From Sorangium cellulosum (GTDB lineage Bacteria; Myxococcota_A; Polyangia; Polyangiales; Polyangiaceae), in assembly GCF_004135735.1 (NCBI RefSeq), contig NZ_CP012670.1, forward strand, positions 10,806,501 to 10,870,500: DNA of 64,000 bases, written 5' to 3'. The notes below the pieces were generated by a model, which had not been told where the DNA came from, ran no database searches, and saw nothing but the letters and a program-made list of their open reading frames with translations. Of this stretch, positions 1 through 9,300 are shown piece after piece. Numbering within the stretch: the stretch's first letter is position 1; every line of letters starts with the position of its first letter. Both the position numbers and the translations under genes were made by a program.

Positions 1-3000
1 CGCGCGCGGGCGATCGCCGCCTTCCTCCGGCGGCGCTACCCTCCGAGGAGCCGAGTCCTCCTCCTGTTCGCCCCGGGGCTGGAGTTCATCGAGGCGTTCT
101 TCGGGTGCCTCCTGGCCGACATGGTGGCCATTCCGACGTCGCTGCCGCGCCCGAATCAGGCGGAGTCCAGGTTCGACGCCATCGTCGCGGACTGCACGCC
201 TGCGTGCGCGCTCACCGGAGGACACGCGCTGCGCGAGCGGAGCCGCTCGACGTCGCGCGCCGGGGTGCCCGTCCACGCGCTGGGCGAGATCGCGCGAGGC
301 GAGGACGCAGGGGGCCTTCCGGGGCCGCGCGCTGCCCCCGAGGACGTCGCGTACCTGCAGTACACCTCTGGCTCGACCTCCAGCCCGAAGGGGGTGATGG
401 TGAGCCACCACAACGCCCTTCGGAACTGCCGCATGCTCGCCGAAGGCTTCGGGCTGGAGGAGGGCGACACCTTCGTCTCCTGGCTGCCGCACTTCCACGA
501 CCTCGGCCTGATTTACGGCCTCGTGATTCCGCTGTTCCTGGGCGGCAGGTGCTATGTCATGCCGCCGGCGGCGTTCCTCTTCCGCCCCCTGCGCTGGCTC
601 GAGGCGATCTCGCGCTTCCGCGGCCAGCACAGCGCGGCGCCGAACTTCGCCTTCGACCTGTGCGTGGCGAGCTCGACCGCCGAGCAGCGCGCCCGGCTCG
701 ATCTCTCGTCCTGGGAGACGGTCATCAACGGCGCCGAGCCCGTCCGCGCGCGCACCCTCTCGCGGTTCGTGGACGCCTTCGCGCCGTGCGGGCTGCGGGC
801 CGACGTCCTGCGGCCCGCCTACGGCCTGGCCGAGGCGACCCTCGGGGTCACCTGCGCGCCGAGGCGCCCGTCGCCGCGCGTCCTCGCGGTGAGCGCCGCG
901 GCGCTGCAAGAGGGGCGGGCGCGCGCGTGCTCCCCGGCGGACCCGGGCGCGCAGGAGCTCGTGAGCTGCGGCGCGCCCATGCCCGGCGTGCGCGTCGCGA
1001 TCGTCGACCCGAGCAGCGGAGAGCCCGCGCCCGAGAGGCACGTCGGCGAGGTGTGGGTCGCCGGCGACGCGGTGGTGAGCGGCTACTGGCAGAACGAGCA
1101 GGCCACCCGGGCGTCGTTCGGCGCGCGGCCGCGCGGCGGCGACGGCCCCCCGTCCCTGCGCACCGGCGATCTCGGCTTCCTGCACGAGGGGGAGCTGTTC
1201 ATCACCGGGCGGATCAAGGACGTCATCATCGTCCGGGGCCGCAACTACTATCCGCAGGACGTCGAGCTCGCGGTCGCGAGCGCCCACGAGGCGTTCGCGC
1301 CCGACGGGGGCGCGGCCTTCGCCGTGGGCCCCGAGGACGGCCTCCGCCTGCCCGCAGACGAGCCGGAGGCGCTCGTCGTCTGCCAGGAGCTCCGGCGCGG
1401 CCAGCGCGGGCTCGACCTCGCGGAGCTCGCGCGCGCCGCGCGGCGCGCCGTGGCGCAGCAGTTCGGCCTGCCCGTGGCCGCGATCGTCCTCCTCGGCCCG
1501 CGCCGCCTCCCCAAGACCACCAGCGGGAAGATCCAGCGCAGGGCGTGCAAGGCGGCGTTCCTGCGCGGCGAGCTGGAGACGCTCGGGGTGTTCCACGACG
1601 ACCGCGACGGGGCGCCGGGCGCGGCGCTCGCGCACGGAGAGCCCGCGGAGGACGAGGCGGCGCGGGCCTCCGGATCGGGCGCGACCTCGCGCCTCGAGGC
1701 GCTCGCCAGGGGTGTCCTGCAGGTCGAGGCCGGGTCGCTGCGCCGGGACGTGCCCCTCGTCGAGTACGGGCTCGATTCCCTCAAGGCGGTCCAGCTCGCG
1801 AACCGCCTCGCCCGGCTCGGCGCGGCGCAGATCTCGCCCGTGCGCCTGTTCGAGGGGATGACGCTCGCCGAGCTGGAGGAGCTGCTCGCCCGGAGCGGCG
1901 CACCCTGGAGCGGATCGCCCGCCGGCGCCTCGCCCGCTGGAGAGGAGGACGCCGCCTCCAGCTCGGAGCCGGATCGCGGCGACCCGCACGCGCCCTTTCC
2001 CCAGACCGAGGTGCAACGGGCCTACCTGGTCGGGCGCGAGGAGAGCCTCGATCTCGGCGGGGTCGGCTGTCACGCCTACCTCGAGCTCGAGCGGGACGAG
2101 CTCGATCTCGACCGGTTCGAGCGCGCGTGGAGCCGGCTCATCGCGCGGCACGACATGCTGCGGGCCGTCGTCTCGTCGGACGGCCTCCAGCGCGTGCAGC
2201 GGGACGTGCCCGCCTTCCGGCCGAAGGTGTGGGACCACCGCGCGGAGGCGCCGGCCGCCGCCGAGCGCGCCGTCGAGGCGGCGCGGTCCCGGCTGTCCCA
2301 CCGCGTGTTCGCGCCCGGCGCGTGGCCGCTGTTCGACGTCGGGGTGTCGCTCCTGCCGGACGGCCGGCGTCGCGTGCACCTCAACCTGGACCTGCTCGCG
2401 CTCGACGCCTGGAGCGTCGGCATCCTCTCGCGCGACCTGGCGCGGCTCTACGAGCAGCCCGACGCCCCGCTCCCCCCGCTCGGGGTGACCTTCAGGGACT
2501 GTGTCCTCGACGATCTCCGGCACCGGCAGACGGCGGCCTACGCGCGCTCCCTCGCGTACTGGCGCGAGCGGATCGCGAGCCTCCCGCCGGCGCCCGAGCT
2601 GCCGCTCGCGGCGAGCCCGCGGGACGTCACGCCGCCGCGCTTCGTGAGGCGAAGCGGACGCCTCGCCCGGGCCGCGTGGGAGCGGATCAAGGAGCGGGCG
2701 CGCGCGCACCGCCTCACGCCGTCGGGCGCCGTGCTCGCCGTGTTCGCCCAGGTGATCGGGAAGTGGAGCGCCCGCCCGGAGTTCGCGCTGACGCTGACGT
2801 CGTTCGAGCGGCCGCCGCTGCACGACGACGTCGATGAGGTCGTCGGCGACTTCACCACCGTGGCGCTCGTGGGCTTCGACCTGGGGCGGCGCCGGCCGTT
2901 CTGCGAGGCGGCCCGCGCCGCCCAGGAGCAGATCTGGGGCGCGCTCGATCACCGGCGCGTCGGGGCGATCCCCGCGCTGCGCGAGCGGCGGGCGCCCGGC

Positions 3001-6000
3001 GCGTCGCCCGGCGTGCCCGTCGTGTTCACGAGCCTCCTCGGCCAGGGAGGGCCGAGCGCCCGGGCGCCGTTCGCCTGGCTCGGCCGGGAGGCCTTCGGCA
3101 TCAGCCAGACCCCGCACGTGGCGTTCGATCACCAGGTCGCCGAGGACCGGGGCGATCTCACGTTCTCGTGGGATGTCGTCGACGCGCTCTTCCCCGAAGG
3201 GATGGTCGACGCGATGCTCGAGTCCTACGAGGACCTGCTCGCCGAGCTCTCGCGCAGCGACGCGGCGTGGCGGCAGGCGGCGAGGGCGGCGCTCCCGCCC
3301 GCGCAGCGCGCGGCCCGCGAGGCGGTGAACCGGACGCAGCGCGCCGCGCCGGAGGCGCTCCTCCACACGATGTTCTCCCGCAGCGCGGCGAGCGACCCGG
3401 GCGCGCCCGCGGTGATCGCGCCCGACGGGATCACGACCTTCGGGGAGCTCGACCGGCGCAGCAACGCGCTCGGCCGGGCGCTGCGCGCGGGCGGCGCGCG
3501 CCCCGGCGCGCTCGTCGCCATCGCCGCGGAGAAGGGCGTGGAGCAGGCGATCGGCGTCCTCGGCGTCCTGAAGTCCGGCGCCGCCTACCTGCCCGTGGAT
3601 CCGGGCTGGCCGCGGGATCGGGCGTGGGGGATCCTCGAGCAGGGCCAGGTGCAGGTCGTGCTCACGCAGGCGCGGTTCGCGGAGCCGGGCCGGTGGCCCG
3701 CGGGCGTTCAGGTCCTGCCGATCGACGCCCACGGCGGCGGGGCAGGCGACGACGCGCCGCTCGACGTCGCGCAGGGGCCCGACGACCTCGCGTACGTCAT
3801 CTTCACCTCGGGCTCCACCGGCACGCCGAAGGGGGTGGCGATCGCGCACCGCGGCGCCGTCAACACCCTCGACGACGTGAACGCGCGGCTCGGCGTGGGC
3901 GCCTCGGATCGCGTCCTGTCGCTCTCGTCGCTGACCTTCGATCTCTCCGTGTACGACCTGTTCGGGGTGTGGGCCGCGGGCGGCGCCGTGGTCCTGCCGC
4001 ACCCGGCGCGCACGCGGGATCCGGGCCACTGGCACGAGCTGATGGTCCGGCACGGCGTGACGCTGTGGAACACCGTCCCGGCGCTGATGCAGATGCTCGT
4101 CGAGGATCGCGCGCTCCGGACCGACCCCTGCGCTCCCCTGCGCGCGGCGCTCCTCAGCGGGGACTGGATCCCGGTGTCCCTCCCCGATCGCGTCCGCGCG
4201 GCGTTCCCGGGCGCCCGGGTCCTCGGCCTCGGGGGCGCCACCGAGGCGTCGATCTGGTCCATCGCCTATCCGATCGATCGCGTCGATCCGGGCTGGAAGA
4301 GCGTCCCTTATGGCAAGCCGCTGGCCAACCAGCGATTCCACGTGCTCGACCGGCAGATGGACGCGCGCCCCGACTGGGTGCCCGGGCGCCTCTACATCGG
4401 CGGCGTGGGCCTCGCGCGCGGCTACTTCCGCGACGAGGAGAGGACCCGGGAGCGCTTCGTGACGCACCCGGAGACCGGAGAGCGGCTGTACTGGACCGGG
4501 GATCTGGGCCGCGCCCTGCCGGATGGAAACATCGAGTTCCTGGGGCGCGAGGACCTCCAGGTGAAGGTTCAGGGGCACAGGATCGAGCTCGAGGAGATCG
4601 AGGCGACGCTGCTCAGGGCCCCCGGCGTGGGGAGCGCCGTCGCCTCGGTGGGGACCACCGCGAGCGGCGGAAAGCGGCTCCTCGCCGGCGTCGTGCCGGC
4701 CCCGGGCCAGGCGGTCGACCTCTCCGCGCTGCGCGCGTTCGTCGCCTCGCAGCTCCCCGACTACATGGTCCCGAGCGCCCTGATGGAGCTGCCGTGCTTG
4801 CCGCTCACCAGCAACGGCAAGGTCGACCGCGGCGCCCTGGCCGAGCCGGCGGGCGAGCGGAGCCCCGAAGCGCTGCTCCGCGCGCACCCGCGCGTGCGCG
4901 ACGTGCGGATCGAGCGGGCGACGGACGGGAGCGGCGGGTGGATCGCGCGCGTGGTCGCGCGGGAGCGCGGGGCGGCGCAGGCCGCCCTGCTGCTCGATCC
5001 CGTCGAGAAGACGATGCACAAGCTGAGCAAGCCGGCGCTCCGCGCCGATCTCGCCGGGGCCGCGATCCCCCTCGGCCCCGAGCCGGCGGACGACCGGCTG
5101 CGCGCCTTCGCCAGGCGGCGCAGCCATCGCCAGTTCCGGAGCGAGCCCATCGCCTTCGCGCGGCTGGCCGGCCTGCTGGCGCGGCTCGCGCAGGTGGAGC
5201 TGCCCGGCTATCCGGTCCCCAAGCAGTCCTATGCCTCGGCCGGGGGCCTCTACCCGGTGCAGGTCTATCTCTATGCGAAGCCGGGCCGGATCGAGCGGGT
5301 CCCGGGCGGCACGTTCTATTATCACCCGGAGCGGCACGAGCTCGTCCCCATCGAGATCGGGGCGCACATCGACGTCTCTGCCCACGCGGGGATCAACGCG
5401 CCGGCGTTCGAGAGCTCGGCCTTCAGCGTGCTCCTCGTGGCGGACCTCGGCGCGATCGAGCCGGTTTACGGCGCCATGGCGCGCGATTTCTGCCTCATGG
5501 AGGCCGGGATCATCGCCCACCTGCTCGAGGCGTCGGCGCCGGACGTGGATCTGGGCCTGTGCCAGACGGGCGGGTTCGATTTCGCGTCCGTCGCCCGTCT
5601 GTTCAAGGTCGGGCCCCGGCACGAGTACCTGCACGGCCTCGTCGGCGGGGCCATCTCGCCCGCGGACACGACGGTCGAGGCGCTGGCCCGCGCGTCGGAG
5701 GGGCTGCGCGCCATGGTCGATCTCGCGACGCGCGCCGCGGCGGAGCGGCCGACCCGGCCGGCGGCGCCGCCGGAGCGCTCGCCCGGGCAGCTCGCGGAGG
5801 AGCTCTCGGCCTACCTCGCCGAGCGCTGGCAGGAGCGGCCGGTCCGGGTCGTCGTCGTCGACGAGCTCCCCGGGGCGCGTCCCGGCGCCGAGCGCGCGGC
5901 GGCGCCTCGCGCGCCCGGCGCGCACGAGGAGGGGGGAAGCCCGGCCAGCGCGGAGGTCGCGGCGAACGACGACCTCGAAGACGCCATCGCGCGCATCTGG

Positions 6001-6375
6001 GCCGAGGCGCTCCGGAGGCCGGCCGTGGGGCGCGACGACAGGTTCTTCGAGATCGGGGGCGACTCGCTCCTGCTCGTCGGGGTGGCGCGGGCCCTCCGGG
6101 AGCGCCTCGGCGTCGACGTCGCCCTGGTGCGCCTCTTCGAGCACCCGACCGTGGCCCGACAGGCAGCCTATCTGAGGACGCTCGGGCCGAGGGCCGCCCT
6201 CTCGGCCGGAGGGGACGAGGGGAGCGGGGCGGGCGACCCGGCGGCGCCGCGGGCGGCCGAGGACGCGAGGCTCGACGCCGTCGCCCTGCGCGCCCAGCGG
6301 CAGCGCGAGCGCGGCCTCGGGCGGCGCGCGCTCGCCGAGGAGCAGGCCGCGCGCCGGAACAGGCAGGAGGGGTGA
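1..6375 (+). CDS. NRPS with FAAL loading: FAAL-ACP-Cy-A(Cys)-Ox-PCP (5' partial)
   Basis: The reading frame is open from base 1, so the N-terminus lies off the window. Residues are numbered from base 1. A fatty acyl-AMP ligase (1-530, motif WLPHFHDLGL at 161-170) would activate a fatty acid and load the ACP (Ser593 in GLDSL). A heterocyclisation domain (665-1095) has the DxxxxDxxS signature as DLLALDAWS (797-805). The adenylation domain (1110-1613) gives specificity residues D-L-Y-N-L-S-L-I-W, the classical cysteine code. A nitroreductase-like FMN oxidase (about 1660-1900, RRSHRQFRSEP) follows the A10 motif and should oxidise thiazoline to thiazole. A PCP (Ser2022, GGDSL) and a charged docking-like tail end the protein. 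Expected product: a 2-alkyl-thiazole thioester. The next gene starts 2 bases after the stop. Domain calls are firm; the fatty-acid identity is unknown. Confidence 0.93.
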   Translation, partial: RARAIAAFLRRRYPPRSRVLLLFAPGLEFIEAFFGCLLADMVAIPTSLPRPNQAESRFDAIVADCTPACALTGGHALRERSRSTSRAGVPVHALGEIARGEDAGGLPGPRAAPEDVAYLQYTSGSTSSPKGVMVSHHNALRNCRMLAEGFGLEEGDTFVSWLPHFHDLGLIYGLVIPLFLGGRCYVMPPAAFLFRPLRWLEAISRFRGQHSAAPNFAFDLCVASSTAEQRARLDLSSWETVINGAEPVRARTLSRFVDAFAPCGLRADVLRPAYGLAEATLGVTCAPRRPSPRVLAVSAAALQEGRARACSPADPGAQELVSCGAPMPGVRVAIVDPSSGEPAPERHVGEVWVAGDAVVSGYWQNEQATRASFGARPRGGDGPPSLRTGDLGFLHEGELFITGRIKDVIIVRGRNYYPQDVELAVASAHEAFAPDGGAAFAVGPEDGLRLPADEPEALVVCQELRRGQRGLDLAELARAARRAVAQQFGLPVAAIVLLGPRRLPKTTSGKIQRRACKAAFLRGELETLGVFHDDRDGAPGAALAHGEPAEDEAARASGSGATSRLEALARGVLQVEAGSLRRDVPLVEYGLDSLKAVQLANRLARLGAAQISPVRLFEGMTLAELEELLARSGAPWSGSPAGASPAGEEDAASSSEPDRGDPHAPFPQTEVQRAYLVGREESLDLGGVGCHAYLELERDELDLDRFERAWSRLIARHDMLRAVVSSDGLQRVQRDVPAFRPKVWDHRAEAPAAAERAVEAARSRLSHRVFAPGAWPLFDVGVSLLPDGRRRVHLNLDLLALDAWSVGILSRDLARLYEQPDAPLPPLGVTFRDCVLDDLRHRQTAAYARSLAYWRERIASLPPAPELPLAASPRDVTPPRFVRRSGRLARAAWERIKERARAHRLTPSGAVLAVFAQVIGKWSARPEFALTLTSFERPPLHDDVDEVVGDFTTVALVGFDLGRRRPFCEAARAAQEQIWGALDHRRVGAIPALRERRAPGASPGVPVVFTSLLGQGGPSARAPFAWLGREAFGISQTPHVAFDHQVAEDRGDLTFSWDVVDALFPEGMVDAMLESYEDLLAELSRSDAAWRQAARAALPPAQRAAREAVNRTQRAAPEALLHTMFSRSAASDPGAPAVIAPDGITTFGELDRRSNALGRALRAGGARPGALVAIAAEKGVEQAIGVLGVLKSGAAYLPVDPGWPRDRAWGILEQGQVQVVLTQARFAEPGRWPAGVQVLPIDAHGGGAGDDAPLDVAQGPDDLAYVIFTSGSTGTPKGVAIAHRGAVNTLDDVNARLGVGASDRVLSLSSLTFDLSVYDLFGVWAAGGAVVLPHPARTRDPGHWHELMVRHGVTLWNTVPALMQMLVEDRALRTDPCAPLRAALLSGDWIPVSLPDRVRAAFPGARVLGLGGATEASIWSIAYPIDRVDPGWKSVPYGKPLANQRFHVLDRQMDARPDWVPGRLYIGGVGLARGYFRDEERTRERFVTHPETGERLYWTGDLGRALPDGNIEFLGREDLQVKVQGHRIELEEIEATLLRAPGVGSAVASVGTTASGGKRLLAGVVPAPGQAVDLSALRAFVASQLPDYMVPSALMELPCLPLTSNGKVDRGALAEPAGERSPEALLRAHPRVRDVRIERATDGSGGWIARVVARERGAAQAALLLDPVEKTMHKLSKPALRADLAGAAIPLGPEPADDRLRAFARRRSHRQFRSEPIAFARLAGLLARLAQVELPGYPVPKQSYASAGGLYPVQVYLYAKPGRIERVPGGTFYYHPERHELVPIEIGAHIDVSAHAGINAPAFESSAFSVLLVADLGAIEPVYGAMARDFCLMEAGIIAHLLEASAPDVDLGLCQTGGFDFASVARLFKVGPRHEYLHGLVGGAISPADTTVEALARASEGLRAMVDLATRAAAERPTRPAAPPERSPGQLAEELSAYLAERWQERPVRVVVVDELPGARPGAERAAAPRAPGAHEEGGSPASAEVAANDDLEDAIARIWAEALRRPAVGRDDRFFEIGGDSLLLVGVARALRERLGVDVALVRLFEHPTVARQAAYLRTLGPRAALSAGGDEGSGAGDPAAPRAAEDARLDAVALRAQRQRERGLGRRALAEEQAARRNRQEG

Positions 6376-6377
6376 GC

Positions 6378-9300
6378 ATGCGGGAGCTCGGAGAGCTTCG
6401 CGACGCCATCGCGATCATCGGGCTGAGCGGGCGGTTCCCGCAGGCGAGCGATCCGGAGGCGTTCTTCAGGAACCTGTGCGAGGGCAAGGAGTCCATCGCG
6501 CGCTTCACCGACGAGGAGCTGCTCGCCGCCGGGGTCCCCCGGGCGCGCGTGGACGACCCGCGGTACGTCAAGGCGCGGCCCTGCGTCGAGGACCCCGAGG
6601 GGTTCGACGCGGGCTTCTTCGGCTACAGCGATCGCGAAGCGCGGTGGATGGATCCGCAGCAGCGGCTGTTCCTCGAGTGCGCGCACGAGGCGCTCGAGCA
6701 CGCGGGCTACGACCCGGCGCGGTACGCCGGCTGGATCGGCGTCTTCGCCGGCGCGAGCCTGAACACCTACCTCCTCGAGCACCAGCGCGCGCTGCCTGTC
6801 GCGCTCGACTCCGCGGAGGGGCTGGAGCTCCTGATCGCGAGCGAGAAGGACTACCTGGCGACGCGCGTCTCGTACAAGCTCGACCTGAAGGGCCCGAGCG
6901 TCACCGTCCAGACGGCGTGCTCGACCGGGCTCGTGGCCGTCCACCAGGCGTGCCAGAGCCTGCGCGCCCTCGAGTGCGACATGGCGATCGCGGGCGCCGT
7001 CTCGCTCATGTTCCCGCAGCGCCGCGGGTACCTGTACGAGCGCGGCGGGCCCTTCTCCCCCGACGGCCGCTGCCGCCCGTTCGACGCGGGGGCCGCGGGC
7101 ACCGTGTTCGGCGACGCGGCCGGCGCGGTCCTGCTCAAGCGGCTCGAGGACGCGCTCGATCAGGGGGATTTCATCCACGCGATCGTCCTCGGCTCCGCGA
7201 CGAACAACGACGGCTCCGCGAAGGTCGGCTACACCGCCCCGAGCGTCGAGGGGCAGGCGTCGGTGATCACCATGGCGCACGCGGTGGCCGGCGTCCGCCC
7301 GGGCACGATCGGGTACATCGAGGCGCACGGGACCGGCACGCCGCTGGGGGATCCCATCGAGATCCGCGCCCTGGAGCAGGCGTTCCGGCGCGACCCCGGC
7401 CCGCTCGGCCGGTGCGCGCTGGGCTCGGTCAAGGCGAACCTCGGGCACGCGGGCACGGCGGCGGGGATCGTCGGGCTCATCAAGGCGGTGCTGGCGCTCC
7501 GCGACGAGCACATCCCGCCCACGATCCACCACGAGACGCCGAACCCCGAGCTCGCCCTCGATCGCACGCCGTTCTTCGTGAACACGGAGCTCCGCGCCTG
7601 GCCGCGGGGCGGCGCCCCCCGCCGGGCCGGCGTGAGCTCGTTCGGGATCGGGGGGACCAACGCGCACGTCGTCCTGCAGGAGGGCCCGCGCTACGAGGCG
7701 GCGCCCGGCGGCGAGGGCGAGCTCCTGGTCCTCTCGGCGCGGACCGACGCGGCGCTCTCCCGCCTGCGGTCGCGCCTCGCCGACCACCTGGAGCGCCACG
7801 GCGAGCTCTCCTTGCGCGACGTGGCGTTCACGCTGCTCGAGGGGAGGCGGCGGCATTCGCGCCGCGACCACGTGGTGGCCTCCTCGCTGTCCGAGGCCGT
7901 CGCGCGGCTGCGGCGCGCCGGCGAGGGGCGTGCGGCGGGCGCTGGCGAGGGGCGTGCGGCGGGCGCCGAGGACGCGGGCGTGGTGTTGCTGTTCACGGGG
8001 CAGGGGAGCCAGCACCCGGGGATGGGCCGGTGGCTCTACGAGGAGCACGCCCTCGTCCGCGAGATCGTCGACGAGTGCGCGGGGAAGCTGGAGCCGCTCC
8101 TCGGCGTCGACGTGCGCCGCGTCGCGTTCGACGGATCGAGCGACGCGCTCCGGGACACCGGCATCGCCCAGCCGGCGCTGTTCGTGATCGAGCTCGCCGT
8201 GGCCCGGTGGATCGAGTCGCTGGGCGCCCGACCGCGGGCGCTCCTCGGCCACAGCGTGGGCGAGCTCGCCGCGGCCTGCGTCGCGGGGGTGCTCTCGCTC
8301 GACGACGCGCTGCGGGCGGTCGCCGCGCGGGCGCGGCTCATGCAATCGCTGCCGCGCGGGGCGATGCTCGCGGTGCCGCTCTCCGAGCGGGCGGTGCTCG
8401 ACGACCTGCCCGCGGAGCTCTCGCTGGCCGCGGTGAACGCGCCCGAGCTCTGCGTCGTGGCCGGCGGCGAGGCGGCCGTCGCGCAGTACGAGGCGCGGCT
8501 CGGCGCGCGCGGGGTGCGCGGCCGGCGGCTCCAGACCTCCCACGCCTTCCACTCCCACGTGACCGAGCCGATCCTGCTCGAGTTCCGCGAGGTGATGGCC
8601 GGGATCCCGCTGCGCGAGCCCCGGATCCCCCTCCTCTCCAATGTCACGGGCGAGCGGATGACGGGCGCCATGGCGCGCAGCCCGCAGTACTGGGCGGATC
8701 ACCTGCGGCGCACGGTCCGGTTCGCGGACGGCGTGAGGGCGCTGCTCCAGGGCGGGGAGCCGCACCTGTTCGTGGAGGTCGGGCCGGGCTCGACCCTGTG
8801 CTCGCTGGTGCGCGCGCAGCTCCGGGGGGTGGAGGGCAGCGCGGCGGTCCCTGTCCTGCCCGGGCCCGGCGAGGCCGGCAAGGACCGGCAGGTGCTGCTC
8901 GAGGCGATGGGCGCGCTGTGGGCGCGCGGCGCCGACCTGCGCTGGCCCAGGGTGTCCCCGCGCGCGCAGGCGCGCCGCGTGCCGCTGCCGACCTACCCCT
9001 TCGAGCGCACGCGCCACGTCGTGGAGGCGGCGGCCCCCGAGCCGCCCGCGCGCGCGGCGGAGCGGGAGGCTCCCCGCAGCGCGGCGGAGCGGGAGGCCCC
9101 CGCGCGCGCGGGCAGCGCGCGGCTGTTCCGGCTGCGGTGGTCGCGCCTCCTCCAGGCCGCGCCGGCGTCCGAGCGGGCGCGCGAGCGGCCGTGGCTGCTC
9201 CTCGCCGACGAGCACGACGGCGCGCGCGCGCTGGAGGAGCAGCTCCGCGCCGCGGGCGTCCGGCTCCTCCCCGTGCGGCCCGGGCCGGGCTTCGCGGAGC